A model generated the notes under the pieces. It was given only the letters and a program-made list of their open reading frames with translations. It searched no databases and had not been told where the DNA came from. The translations under genes were made by a program, and so were the position numbers. Below are positions 16,023 through 25,350 of a stretch of DNA of 64,000 bases, piece by piece. Positions within the stretch are counted from its first letter, which is position 1. Every line of letters starts with the position of its first letter. Source of the stretch: Streptomyces cinereus (lineage in GTDB: Bacteria > Pseudomonadota > Gammaproteobacteria > Pseudomonadales > Moraxellaceae); the NCBI GenBank assembly GCA_014647715.1, contig BMPS01000013.1, forward strand, positions 1 to 64,000. Reading direction: 5' to 3'.

Positions 16023-18965
16023 ATGGCTAACCAAAACCAAACTTCTGTCTCATCTGCTCAGTTTACCGAACTGTCAGCAGATAACGCAGTCTATCTTGAA
16101 TCACTCTATGAACAGTATCTTCAAGATCCACAAAGCGTTGATGAAAAATACATTCCTTACTTTGCGCAGTTTGCCAAAGATGATGATAAAAACGCCCTTC
16201 ACCATACTATCCAAGACCAATTTTTGCTATTAGCGCGCAACACTACTGCCCACAAAGTTACCGGTCAATCAGCTATAGGCGCCGTCAGCCCTTCTGAAAT
16301 TCGCGAATTTGCGGACAACCAAATGGGCGTGCAAAAACTGATTACCAGTTACCGCCGTCGTGGTCATCGTATTGCTAATCTAGATCCCCTAGGACTGATG
16401 CCACGTCCCGAAGTTGAAGAATTGACTTTGGCGTATTATGGTCTTTCTGAAGCGGATTTAGAGACGGTATACCCTGTCAGTGACCTAAATATCGGTAAAG
16501 ACAAAGCCACACTGCGTGAAATCATCCAAGTGTTAGAGCGAGTTTATTGTAGCAGCATTGGTGCAGAATATTTCCATGTGACCACTGCCAAAGAAAAACG
16601 CTGGATTGAAAAATACCTAGAGCAAAATCTTGGCTATGTCAAATTTGACAATGAAAAACGTAAATCTATCCTTGAGCGTTTGACAGCAGCGGAAGGATTA
16701 GAAAAATACTTAGCGCGTAAATATACCGGTGTGAAACGTTTTGGTCTTGAGGGTGGCGAAAGCTTTATCCCGATGGTCAATGAGATAATTCAGCGTGCGG
16801 GTGAAAACGGTACCAAAGAAATGGTTATCGGTATGGCGCACCGTGGACGTTTAAACTTATTAGTGAATATCTTAGGTAAAAACCCTAAAGATTTGTTTGA
16901 TGAGTTTGATGGTAAAAAACAACCGACCGTGGGTTCAGGTGACGTAAAATACCACAATGGTTATTCATCTAACGTAATGACACCGGGCGGCGAAGCACAC
17001 TTAGCCTTGGCATTTAACCCCTCGCATCTTGAGATTGTATCGCCTGTATTGATTGGATCAGTGCGTGCCCGCCAAGTACGCCGTCAAGATAAAACCGGTG
17101 ATGCCGTTTTGCCAATCGTGGTACACGGTGACGCCGCGTTCGCCGGTCAAGGTGTCAACCAAGAAACTTTCCAAATGTCACAAACCCGTGCGTATTCAAC
17201 AGGTGGTACGCTGCATATTATTATCAATAACCAAGTCGGTTTTACCACCAGCCGCTTAGAAGATGCGCGTTCAACTGAATACTGTACCGACATCGCCAAG
17301 ATGGTACACGCACCGATTTTTCATGTAAACGGTGATGATCCAGAAGCGGTAGTATTTATGGCGCAGCTTGCCCATGACTATCGCCAAACTTTCCATAAAG
17401 ATATCGTGATTGATATGTACTGTTACCGTCGTAACGGTCACAATGAAGCAGATGAACCTTCAGCCACTCAGCCACTTATGTATTCGGTCATCAAAAAACT
17501 GCCAAGTACTCGTGAGCTATTTGCCAATAAATTGGTTGCTGAAGGCGTTATTAGCAAAGCTGAAAGTGTGGCATTTGAAGATGACTACCGTGAGTCACTC
17601 GATAAAGGCGAATATGTTGCTAGCGCCCTGGTGCGTGAGCCAAATAAAACGCTGTATGTAGATTGGACACCTTATATTGGTCATAAGCTTGAAGACAATT
17701 GGGATACGGGCGTTGATATCAATAAATTAAAAGCTTATGGTGAAAAAATGGCGCAAATGCCGGAAGGCTATGAGCTACAACGCCAAGTGCAAAAAGTGGT
17801 TGAACAGCGCAAAGCCATGCAAACCGGTCAAGAGCCCTTGAACTGGGGTGCAGCAGAAACCTTGGCTTATGCGTCACTGGTCGAAGAAGGCTACCCTGTC
17901 CGTATTACGGGTGAAGACGTGGGTCGTGGTACTTTCTCACATCGCCATTCAGAAATTTTCAACATGAAAGACGGCAGTATGTACGTACCACTTGCCAACA
18001 TGAGCCCTAACCAAGCACGCTTTGACACCTTTAACTCATTGTTGTCAGAAGAAGCAGTGTTGGCGTTTGAATATGGTTACGCAACGACAGTACCCAATGC
18101 GCTAGTGATTTGGGAAGCGCAGTTTGGTGACTTTGCCAATGGGGCACAAGTGGTTATTGACCAATTTATTTCTTCAGGTGAAACCAAATGGCAACGTCTA
18201 TGTGGTCTGACCATGCTGTTACCACACGGCTATGAAGGTCAAGGTCCTGAGCACTCATCAGCGCGCCTAGAGCGTTTTTTGCAGCTATGTGCCGAAGACA
18301 ACATGCAAGTAATTACGCCCACAACCCCGGCACAGATTTTCCATGCCCTGCGTCGTCAAGTGGTTCGCCCAGCGCGTAAACCGCTGATTGTGATGTCACC
18401 AAAATCACTGCTACGTCATAAATTGGCAGTGTCAACGCTTGAAGAACTTGCGCAAGGTCAGTTCCAAACCGTGATTCCAGAGATTGACCAACTTGATAAT
18501 AACCAAGTGACGCGTTTAGTGTTGTGTGGCGGTAAGGTATATTATGACTTGCTTGAAAAACGTCGTGAATTGGGTCTCAACCATGTGGCGATTGTGCGTA
18601 TCGAGCAGCTTTATCCATTACCTGAAGCACGTATTTTGGAAGAAGTGGCAAAATATCCAAACCTTGAAGGCATTGTCTGGGCACAAGAAGAGCCACGTAA
18701 CCAAGGCGCTTGGTACTATCTAGCACCGCACTTATTCCGTTTGATTGCACCGCCAAAACCAGCGACTCGTCCGACCAAAGCTTACTTGCTTGAGCCAGTT
18801 GCTCGCCCACCATCGGCGGCACCTGCGGCAGGTTCGATGCAAATGCACATAGAGCAGCAGCAAAAGGTTGTCAACGAAGCGTTGGGTTTGCCAAAGAATG
18901 AAGATTCAACCGAAAACGCGCTAGAAGCTAAAGCAGAAATCGCAGAAAAACAAGCGACTGACTAA
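16023..18965 (+). CDS. sucA: 2-oxoglutarate dehydrogenase E1 component SucA
   Basis: SucA is the thiamine-diphosphate-dependent E1 that decarboxylates 2-oxoglutarate and succinylates the lipoyl group of SucB. It has 980 residues from the ATG at 16023, preceded by AGAAAGA; the frame extends upstream to 15948 but those residues lie before the family N-terminus. The order of signatures is an N-terminal E2-binding stretch, IGMAHRGRLNLL, the ThDP/Mg site (GDAAFAGQG then NNQVGFTT), and the transketolase-like pyrimidine domain (GEDVGRGTFSHRH). The C-terminal 40 residues are Ala/Glu-rich and probably flexible. Confidence 0.98.
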   Translation: MANQNQTSVSSAQFTELSADNAVYLESLYEQYLQDPQSVDEKYIPYFAQFAKDDDKNALHHTIQDQFLLLARNTTAHKVTGQSAIGAVSPSEIREFADNQMGVQKLITSYRRRGHRIANLDPLGLMPRPEVEELTLAYYGLSEADLETVYPVSDLNIGKDKATLREIIQVLERVYCSSIGAEYFHVTTAKEKRWIEKYLEQNLGYVKFDNEKRKSILERLTAAEGLEKYLARKYTGVKRFGLEGGESFIPMVNEIIQRAGENGTKEMVIGMAHRGRLNLLVNILGKNPKDLFDEFDGKKQPTVGSGDVKYHNGYSSNVMTPGGEAHLALAFNPSHLEIVSPVLIGSVRARQVRRQDKTGDAVLPIVVHGDAAFAGQGVNQETFQMSQTRAYSTGGTLHIIINNQVGFTTSRLEDARSTEYCTDIAKMVHAPIFHVNGDDPEAVVFMAQLAHDYRQTFHKDIVIDMYCYRRNGHNEADEPSATQPLMYSVIKKLPSTRELFANKLVAEGVISKAESVAFEDDYRESLDKGEYVASALVREPNKTLYVDWTPYIGHKLEDNWDTGVDINKLKAYGEKMAQMPEGYELQRQVQKVVEQRKAMQTGQEPLNWGAAETLAYASLVEEGYPVRITGEDVGRGTFSHRHSEIFNMKDGSMYVPLANMSPNQARFDTFNSLLSEEAVLAFEYGYATTVPNALVIWEAQFGDFANGAQVVIDQFISSGETKWQRLCGLTMLLPHGYEGQGPEHSSARLERFLQLCAEDNMQVITPTTPAQIFHALRRQVVRPARKPLIVMSPKSLLRHKLAVSTLEELAQGQFQTVIPEIDQLDNNQVTRLVLCGGKVYYDLLEKRRELGLNHVAIVRIEQLYPLPEARILEEVAKYPNLEGIVWAQEEPRNQGAWYYLAPHLFRLIAPPKPATRPTKAYLLEPVARPPSAAPAAGSMQMHIEQQQKVVNEALGLPKNEDSTENALEAKAEIAEKQATD

Positions 18966-18973
18966 GCGTTTTA

Positions 18974-19008
18974 AAGGATTAGTACCCAATAGCTGCGTAC
19001 TAATCCTT
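18974..19008 (+). repeat. Perfect 12-bp-stem hairpin in the sucA-sucB spacer
   Basis: AAGGATTAGTAC and GTACTAATCCTT are exact inverted copies around an 11-nt loop. The sequence that follows (CTTGG then TTTTTGG) is not a clean T-run, so partial termination or 3'-end stabilisation are both possible. Confidence 0.75.
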
Positions 19009-19105
19009 CTTGGTTTTTGGTATAGACAATTGTGCCGAGTGCTAAGACAACAATGAATTTAACCCATTAAAAATGAAAGAATGTGAAATTAACTAGGAGT
19101 TTTCC

Positions 19106-20341
19106 ATGAGTGAGATTAAAGTCCCCGTATTCCCAGAATCCGTTGCTGACGGTACAATTGTTGCTTGGAATTTTAATGAAGGCGACCAAGTAAGCCGTGA
19201 CGCTGTATTGTGTGAAATCGAAACCGATAAAGTTGTGATGGAAGTGGTGGCACAAGCTGACGGCGTGCTTAGCAAAATTCTCAAACAAGTTGACGACACA
19301 GTGCTTTCTGGTGAAGTCATCGGTGAGCTGACTGAAGGCGCAACCGCGGCTGCACCAGCAAGCCAACCTACTGAAACCCAAGCACCGGCTGCCCAAGCTG
19401 AAGCCGAGCCTGCAGCTGCACAACAAGCACCTAGCGCTCAAGCGACTTCTGAAGCAGATTATAAAGACCAAAGCCCAGCAGTTCGTAAAGCCGCGAATAC
19501 CACAGGCGTCAATCCTGCAGACGTTGAAGGTTCAGGTCGTGGCGGCCGTGTGACCAAAGAAGACATGGCAAACCCAACCTTAAAAGCCAACAATGCAATT
19601 AAAGCAGACAACGGTCAAGTGGTCGCCAATGCCGTCGGTCAACGCGTAGACAAACGTGTGCCAATGACGCGTTTACGTGCCCGTGTTGCTGAGCGTCTGT
19701 TAGCCGCTACCCAAGAAACTGCGATGTTGACCACGTTTAACGAAGTGAATATGAAACCTATCATGGACTTACGTGGTGAGTTCAAAGAGCGTTTTGAAAA
19801 ACGTCATGGTGTAAAACTAGGCTTTATGTCATTGTTTGTAAAAGCTGCTACTGAAGCGTTAAAACGTTTCCCAGCGGTAAATGCCTCTATTGATGGCAGC
19901 GATATCGTTTATCATGGTTATTATGATGTGGGTGTTGCGGTATCGAGCGATCGTGGTCTTGTGGTGCCGGTATTACGTGACACTGACCAAATGGGTATGG
20001 CAGATATCGAACGTGCGATTGGTAACTATGCATCAAAAGCGCGTGAAGGTAAATTAGGCATTGAAGACATGACGGGTGGCACTTTCACCATTACCAATGG
20101 TGGTGTATTTGGTTCACTCATGTCAACCCCAATCATCAATCCACCACAAACAGCGATTTTGGGTATGCACGCGACAAAAGAGCGCCCAATGGCGGTTAAT
20201 GGCGAAGTGGTAATTCTACCGATGATGTACTTGGCATTGTCGTATGACCACCGTTTAATCGACGGTAAAGAAGCGGTACAGTTCTTGGTGACCATCAAAG
20301 AATTGGTCGAAAACCCAGCGATGCTACTTCTCGATTTATAA
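19106..20341 (+). CDS. sucB: Dihydrolipoyllysine succinyltransferase E2 (SucB)
   Basis: SucB is the E2 core of the 2-oxoglutarate dehydrogenase complex and moves the succinyl group to CoA. Its 411 residues hold one lipoyl domain (residues 1-78) with the modified lysine in [10 protein letters not shown]. An Ala/Pro/Gln-rich linker follows (about 80-115), then the E3-binding domain (about 120-155, [13 protein letters not shown]). The catalytic acyltransferase domain ends with the [13 protein letters not shown] active-site motif. The ATG follows AACTAGGAG. It lies between sucA and lpd, the standard order. Confidence 0.98.
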   Translation: MSEIKVPVFPESVADGTIVAWNFNEGDQVSRDAVLCEIETDKVVMEVVAQADGVLSKILKQVDDTVLSGEVIGELTEGATAAAPASQPTETQAPAAQAEAEPAAAQQAPSAQATSEADYKDQSPAVRKAANTTGVNPADVEGSGRGGRVTKEDMANPTLKANNAIKADNGQVVANAVGQRVDKRVPMTRLRARVAERLLAATQETAMLTTFNEVNMKPIMDLRGEFKERFEKRHGVKLGFMSLFVKAATEALKRFPAVNASIDGSDIVYHGYYDVGVAVSSDRGLVVPVLRDTDQMGMADIERAIGNYASKAREGKLGIEDMTGGTFTITNGGVFGSLMSTPIINPPQTAILGMHATKERPMAVNGEVVILPMMYLALSYDHRLIDGKEAVQFLVTIKELVENPAMLLLDL

Positions 20342-20343
20342 TG

Positions 20344-20383
20344 AAAAAAGCCTGTATTGGCAAAGGTTGATACAGGCTTTTTT
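20344..20383 (+). terminator. Intrinsic terminator after sucB
   Basis: AAAAAAGCCTGTAT and ATACAGGCTTTTTT form a long perfect stem with a T-tract. It lies inside what would otherwise be one sucAB-lpd operon, so lpd must be reached by read-through or have its own promoter. Confidence 0.85.
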
Positions 20384-20428
20384 GTTTAACAACTTTAACA
20401 ATAACAACTGAAATTTTTGGTGAAGATT

Positions 20429-21877
20429 ATGAAAGAAAGCTATGATTTGGTAATTATCGGTGGTGGCCCTGGTGGCTACGAAGCAGCTATCCGTGCAGGT
20501 CAATTAGGTATGAGCGTGGCTTGTATCGAAAAACGTATTAATAAAGGTGAGCCAGCGTTAGGTGGTACCTGTTTGAACGTTGGCTGTATTCCTTCAAAAG
20601 CATTGCTAGACAGCTCACATCGCTATGAAGCAACCAAGCATGACTTAGCCGACCACGGTATCACCACAGGTGAAGTGGCGATTGACATCAGCAAAATGTT
20701 AAGTCGTAAAGACGCTATCGTTAAACAATTAACCGGTGGTGTGGCTGCATTGTTAAAAGGTAACGGTGCTGACTGGCTACAAGGTACAGGTAAATTACTT
20801 GATGGTAAAGGTGCGGATAAACAAGTTGAATTTACCCCATTAGATGGTTCTGCGCCTACTACTATTACCGCTAAAAATGTGATTTTAGCCTCTGGTTCTG
20901 TGCCCATTGATATTCCTGTTGCCCCGATTGATAACGAATATATCGTTGATTCAACGGGTGCCTTAGACTTTACCGAAGTACCCGCACGTCTAGGCGTCAT
21001 TGGCGGTGGTGTGATTGGTCTTGAACTGGGTTCAGTATGGCGTCGTTTGGGTAGTGAAGTGGTAGTATTTGAAGCCATGCCAGAATTTTTAGCAGCGGCG
21101 GACAAAGCCGTGAGCAAAGAAGCGGCAAAACTACTAAAAGCCCAAGGTATGGATATCCGTATTGATACCAAAGTCACTCAGGCTCAAGTAGAAAACGGTC
21201 AGGTACTTGTATCGTTTGACGCCAAAGGTCAAGCAGGACAAGAAACCTTCGATAAACTCATCGTTTGTGTGGGTCGCCGTGCTTATAAAGAAAACCTACT
21301 TGGCGAAAACTCAGGGGTAGAGCTTACTGAACGTGGTTTGGTAGCGGTGAATGACTTCTGTCAAACCAATCTTGATGGCGTCTATGCAATCGGTGACTTG
21401 GTGCGTGGTCCAATGCTGGCACACAAAGCGATGGAAGAAGGCATGATGGCAGTTGAACGTATTCATGGTGAAAAAGTTCAAGTCAATTATGACACCATTA
21501 TTAGCGTGATTTATACACACCCAGAAATTGCATGGGTGGGCTTGACTGAAGAACAAGCCAAAGAGCAAGGTCATGAAGTCAAAACAGGTCAATTCAGCTT
21601 AGCCGCCAATGGTCGTGCATTAGCCGCTGGTGAAGGCCAAGGCTTCATCAAAGTGGTTGCCGATGCCAAAACTGACCGTTTACTAGGCATGCACGCGGTT
21701 GCAGCAGGTGCAGGCGATATCGTTCATCAAGGCATGATTGCGATGGAATTTGTGTCAAGTATTGAAGACTTACAATTGATGACATTTGCTCACCCAACCA
21801 TTTCTGAAGCGGTACACGAGGCGGTGCTATCAGCGGATGGTCGTGCGATTCATGCGATTCAACGTAAACGCAAATAA
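20429..21877 (+). CDS. lpd: Dihydrolipoamide dehydrogenase E3 (Lpd)
   Basis: Lpd reoxidises dihydrolipoamide with NAD. The 482-residue flavoprotein has the FAD Rossmann motif [10 protein letters not shown] near the N-terminus and the redox disulfide in [16 protein letters not shown]. The NAD Rossmann motif is [11 protein letters not shown], and the C-terminal catalytic [11 protein letters not shown] supplies the His-Glu pair. I chose the ATG at 20429 over a TTG four codons earlier because GGTGAAG lies just upstream. It is placed after sucB, so it most likely serves the 2-oxoglutarate complex, but it may be shared with pyruvate dehydrogenase. Confidence 0.97.
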   Translation: MKESYDLVIIGGGPGGYEAAIRAGQLGMSVACIEKRINKGEPALGGTCLNVGCIPSKALLDSSHRYEATKHDLADHGITTGEVAIDISKMLSRKDAIVKQLTGGVAALLKGNGADWLQGTGKLLDGKGADKQVEFTPLDGSAPTTITAKNVILASGSVPIDIPVAPIDNEYIVDSTGALDFTEVPARLGVIGGGVIGLELGSVWRRLGSEVVVFEAMPEFLAAADKAVSKEAAKLLKAQGMDIRIDTKVTQAQVENGQVLVSFDAKGQAGQETFDKLIVCVGRRAYKENLLGENSGVELTERGLVAVNDFCQTNLDGVYAIGDLVRGPMLAHKAMEEGMMAVERIHGEKVQVNYDTIISVIYTHPEIAWVGLTEEQAKEQGHEVKTGQFSLAANGRALAAGEGQGFIKVVADAKTDRLLGMHAVAAGAGDIVHQGMIAMEFVSSIEDLQLMTFAHPTISEAVHEAVLSADGRAIHAIQRKRK

Positions 21878-21880
21878 CCT

Positions 21881-21944
21881 AGTTCACAAGTAATTTGGCT
21901 CAAAAGTAACTTAGTTCATAAGTAACTTGGCTAATTAGCTTATG
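21881..21944. repeat. Imperfect 16-bp tandem repeat (4 units) in the lpd-sucC spacer
   Basis: The units are AGTTCACAAGTAATTT, GGCTCAAAAGTAACTT, AGTTCATAAGTAACTT and GGCTAATTAGCTTATG. Units 1 and 3 and the starts of units 2 and 4 are most alike, so a 32-bp duplication of a 16-bp duplication is likely. The array begins 3 bp after the lpd stop. Confidence 0.8.
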
Positions 21945-21968
21945 CATCAATAGTTTGAATAAGGCAAG

Positions 21969-22001
21969 TGAGCTAACTAGATTATCAAACATGTTAGCTC
22001 A
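21969..22001 (+). repeat. Hairpin in the lpd-sucC spacer
   Basis: TGAGCTAAC and GTTAGCTCA are a perfect 9-bp inverted repeat with a 15-nt loop and no T-run after it. Confidence 0.65.
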
Positions 22002-22066
22002 GTGTTGACCACAATATTCAAAAATAATTTTAAAACAATGTAAACCAAAACCGAGAGGATAAATTC

Positions 22067-23242
22067 ATGAATTTACATGAGTATCAAGCCAAAGAATTAT
22101 TAAAAAGCTATGGATTGCCAGTACAAGAAGGTATCATCGCTAAAAATGGCGACGAAGCAGCAGCAGCGTTTGACAAAATGGCAGGCAACGCCGGTGCCGT
22201 GGTTGTTAAAGCCCAAGTACATGCCGGTGGCCGTGGTAAAGCGGGCGGGGTAAAAATCGCTAAAACGCGTGAAGAAGCCAAACAAATTGCTGAAGAATTA
22301 ATTGGTAAAAACTTGGTAACTTACCAAACTGACGCCAACGGTCAACCTGTTAACAGCGTACTTATCGCCGAAGACATGTACCCAATCGCAACTGAATTGT
22401 ACTTAGGTGCGGTTGTCGACCGTTCAGCTCGCCGTGTGGTATTTATGGCGTCAACTGAAGGCGGTGTGGAAATTGAAAAAGTTGCCGAAGAAACCCCAGA
22501 AAAAATCTTGAAAGTAGAAGTTGACCCACTGGTAGGCTTACAACCTAGCCAAGCTCGTGAAGTGGCTTTCAAACTGGGTCTAAAAGACAAACAAATCAAC
22601 GAATTTGCCAAGTTGATGACAGGGGCTTATAAAGCCTTTACGGAAAATGACTTTGCCTTATTTGAAATCAATCCATTAGCGGTTCGTAAATCTGGCGAAT
22701 TAGCCTGTGTTGACGCCAAAATCGGCATTGACTCAAATGCGCTTTATCGCCTACCAAAAGTCGCTGAACAACGTGACAAATCACAAGAAAATGAGCGTGA
22801 ATTAAAAGCCTCAGAATTTGACCTAAACTATGTTGCGCTTGAAGGTAATATCGGCTGTATGGTAAATGGCGCCGGTCTTGCGATGGCAACCATGGACATC
22901 ATCAAACTATACGGCGGTCAACCCGCTAACTTCCTAGACGTAGGCGGCGGTGCGACCAAAGAACGTGTGGTTGAAGCGTTCAAATTAATTCTTGAAGACA
23001 AATCAGTCCAAGGCGTACTCATCAATATTTTCGGTGGTATCGTACGTTGTGACATGATTGCTGAAGCGATTATCGAAGCGGTAAAAGAAGTCAACGTCAC
23101 CGTACCTGTGGTTGTGCGTCTTGAAGGTAACAACGCTGAAAAAGGTGCGCAAATCCTACGTGATTCAGGTCTTAAATTAATTCCTGCTGAAGGTCTTTCT
23201 GAAGCCGGTCAAAAAATTGTTGATGCGGTTAATAATGCCTAA
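22067..23242 (+). CDS. sucC: Succinyl-CoA synthetase beta subunit SucC
   Basis: SucC forms, with SucD, the enzyme that converts succinyl-CoA to succinate with substrate-level ATP/GTP synthesis. The 391-residue protein has the ATP-grasp fold: N-terminal [16 protein letters not shown], the nucleotide-binding [11 protein letters not shown] segment, FEINPLAV, and the C-terminal ligase motif [11 protein letters not shown]. The ATG follows GAGAGGATAAATTC. A hairpin separates it from sucD 87 bp downstream. Confidence 0.98.
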   Translation: MNLHEYQAKELLKSYGLPVQEGIIAKNGDEAAAAFDKMAGNAGAVVVKAQVHAGGRGKAGGVKIAKTREEAKQIAEELIGKNLVTYQTDANGQPVNSVLIAEDMYPIATELYLGAVVDRSARRVVFMASTEGGVEIEKVAEETPEKILKVEVDPLVGLQPSQAREVAFKLGLKDKQINEFAKLMTGAYKAFTENDFALFEINPLAVRKSGELACVDAKIGIDSNALYRLPKVAEQRDKSQENERELKASEFDLNYVALEGNIGCMVNGAGLAMATMDIIKLYGGQPANFLDVGGGATKERVVEAFKLILEDKSVQGVLINIFGGIVRCDMIAEAIIEAVKEVNVTVPVVVRLEGNNAEKGAQILRDSGLKLIPAEGLSEAGQKIVDAVNNA

Positions 23243-23265
23243 TGAAGAAAGTATAGGTATGAGCG

Positions 23266-23286
23266 AGTAGGGCTATGTGCCCTACT
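23266..23286 (+). repeat. Hairpin in the sucC-sucD spacer
   Basis: AGTAGGGC and GCCCTACT form a perfect 8-bp stem around a 5-nt loop. No T-run follows. Confidence 0.7.
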
Positions 23287-23329
23287 AGTTAATCGTTTAA
23301 ATCAAACATAAAAAGTAAAAGGAAAAACA

Positions 23330-24232
23330 ATGAGCGTATTAGTTGGAAAAGACACTAAAGTATTAGTGCAAGGTTTCACAGGTAAAAACGGTACTCTACA
23401 CTCAGAGCAATCAATTGCTTATGGTACCAACATCGTTGGCGGTGTTACCCCAGGTAAAGGCGGTACAACCCACCTTGACCGTCCAGTATTCGATACCATG
23501 GATGAAGCAGTAACAGCAACGGGTGCTAATGCCTCGGTTATCTTTGTACCAGCACCATTCGTATTGGACTCAATCGTTGAAGCGATTAACTCTGGCGTAA
23601 AATTGATTGTGGTCATCACCGAAGGCGTACCTACCCTAGATATGCTAAAAGCCAAACGTTACCTAGAAAACGTCAACGCTGACCTACAAGCCAAGGGCGA
23701 AGAAATCATCCGTATGGTGGGTCCAAACTGTCCAGGCGTGATCAGCCCAGGTAAATGCAAAATCGGTATCATGCCAGGTCACATTCACCAAGAAGGTAAA
23801 GTCGGTATCATCTCACGTTCTGGTACATTGACTTATGAAGCGGTGGCTCAAACTACTAAACTTGGCTTTGGTCAATCAACCTGTATCGGTATCGGTGGTG
23901 ACCCAATCCCAGGTATGAACCAAATCGACGCATTAAAATTGCTTCAAGACGACCCACAAACCGAAGCGATTGTATTGATCGGTGAAATCGGTGGTACTGC
24001 TGAAGAAGAAGCGGCTGCATACGTTAAAGACCATGTGACTAAACCCGTCATTGGTTATATCGCAGGTGTCACAGCACCAAAAGGTAAACGTATGGGACAT
24101 GCCGGTGCGATTATCTCAGGTGGTAAAGGTACAGCGGAAGAAAAATTCAAAGCCTTTGAAGAGGCTGGTATTGCTTATACCCGTGACCCTTCAAAAATCG
24201 GTGAAAAAGTAAAAGAAGTCACTGGTTGGTAA
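23330..24232 (+). CDS. sucD: Succinyl-CoA synthetase alpha subunit SucD
   Basis: SucD carries the phosphohistidine intermediate and the CoA site of succinyl-CoA synthetase. The 300-residue protein has the CoA-binding Rossmann start ([15 protein letters not shown]), [12 protein letters not shown], and the active-site histidine in [19 protein letters not shown]. The ATG follows AAAAGGAAAAACA. It completes the TCA block and is followed by an intrinsic terminator. Confidence 0.98.
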   Translation: MSVLVGKDTKVLVQGFTGKNGTLHSEQSIAYGTNIVGGVTPGKGGTTHLDRPVFDTMDEAVTATGANASVIFVPAPFVLDSIVEAINSGVKLIVVITEGVPTLDMLKAKRYLENVNADLQAKGEEIIRMVGPNCPGVISPGKCKIGIMPGHIHQEGKVGIISRSGTLTYEAVAQTTKLGFGQSTCIGIGGDPIPGMNQIDALKLLQDDPQTEAIVLIGEIGGTAEEEAAAYVKDHVTKPVIGYIAGVTAPKGKRMGHAGAIISGGKGTAEEKFKAFEEAGIAYTRDPSKIGEKVKEVTGW

Positions 24233-24254
24233 TGATCGGCTATTTTGACTAATT

Positions 24255-24288
24255 AAAAGCAGATAATCATTGGGTTATCTGCTTTTTT
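24255..24288 (+). terminator. Intrinsic terminator after sucD
   Basis: AAAAGCAGATAA and TTATCTGCTTTT form a perfect 12-bp stem with an 8-nt loop and a T-tract. Confidence 0.9.
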
Positions 24289-24294
24289 ATTATC

Positions 24295-24326
24295 CGCTGG
24301 TGTTAGCAAACGCTGGTGTTAGCAAA
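24295..24326. repeat. Exact 16-bp tandem duplication
   Basis: CGCTGGTGTTAGCAAA occurs twice back to back, just after the sucD terminator and about 120 bp before galU. Confidence 0.95.
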
Positions 24327-24445
24327 ATACCCTCAATCAATGTTAATAATGCCTTTAAAATATTCGGGCAGATAAAATATTTGCCATAAAAATATGTTAA
24401 GCTTGATGTAAACTATTTGAAAAACTTATCTTATTAAGAGTCACT

Positions 24446-25333
24446 ATGTCGAAAAAAATCACTCACGCTGTTATTCCTGTGGCAGGGTTTGGCACGCGTA
24501 TGTTACCACTATCAAAAGCCGTGCCAAAAGAGTTGCTACCGCTTGGCACTAAGCCAGCTATTCAATACGTCGTTGAAGAAGCGATTGCCGCAGGTTTAAC
24601 CAATATTGTCTTGGTCAATCATGCGCAAAAAACCGCCATTGAAAACTATTTTGACATTAATAGCGAGCTTGATACCCAGTTACGGGGTAAAGGTAAAGCG
24701 GCACTAGCAGATAGTTTAAACTGGCTACCTGCAGGGGTCACTGTGACCAGTGTACGCCAAGGCAAACCGTTAGGATTAGGGCACGCTGTGTTGCAAGCCC
24801 GTGCCATTGTAGGTGATGAACCGTTTGCTGTGCTATTACCCGATGTGATTTTGAACCCCTATAACACTGACTATACTCAGCAGAATTTAGCCTATATGCT
24901 ACAGCAGTTTGCCAAGCAGCAACATTCACAGATATTGGTTGATCCAGTTAAAGAAAGTGATATTTCTAAATATGGTATTGCCAAGCTAGCCAGCACACAA
25001 ATGGTAGCAAAGTCTGAACAAAACCAGTCATTTGCTGTGACGGGGTTTGTGGAAAAACCCAAAGCTGAGGATGCGCCTTCTAACTTGGCTGTCGTTGGGC
25101 GCTATGTATTTAATAATGCTATTTTTGATTATCTAGCCAACACGCAGCCAAGTGTGGGGGGGGAAATTCAGCTGACCGATGCCATTGATGCGCTCATTAG
25201 CACGCAAGGGGTAGACGTGGTTAGCATGGTAGGTAACAGCTTTGATGCAGGTGACATGAATAGCTACTTACAAGCAGTGGGTTATTTTGCCACCCAATTG
25301 GGTATTGAAGCGTTTCAACATACAGCAAATTAA
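24446..25333 (+). CDS. galU: UTP-glucose-1-phosphate uridylyltransferase
   Basis: GalU makes UDP-glucose from UTP and glucose-1-phosphate. The 295-residue protein shows the N-terminal pyrophosphorylase signature (AVIPVAGFGTRMLPLSKAVPKELLPLG), the Mg/UDP site (LLPDVIL) and VEKPKAEDAPSNLAVVGRYVF. The ATG follows TTAAGAGTCACT. It is the first gene of a tight set (galU-pgi-ugd-like-galE, spacers of 17, 28 and 8 bp) for UDP-hexose supply to surface polysaccharide or LOS. The same enzymes flank the capsule locus in Acinetobacter. Confidence 0.96.
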   Translation: MSKKITHAVIPVAGFGTRMLPLSKAVPKELLPLGTKPAIQYVVEEAIAAGLTNIVLVNHAQKTAIENYFDINSELDTQLRGKGKAALADSLNWLPAGVTVTSVRQGKPLGLGHAVLQARAIVGDEPFAVLLPDVILNPYNTDYTQQNLAYMLQQFAKQQHSQILVDPVKESDISKYGIAKLASTQMVAKSEQNQSFAVTGFVEKPKAEDAPSNLAVVGRYVFNNAIFDYLANTQPSVGGEIQLTDAIDALISTQGVDVVSMVGNSFDAGDMNSYLQAVGYFATQLGIEAFQHTAN

Positions 25334-25350
25334 TATAGGGTCATAGACAA

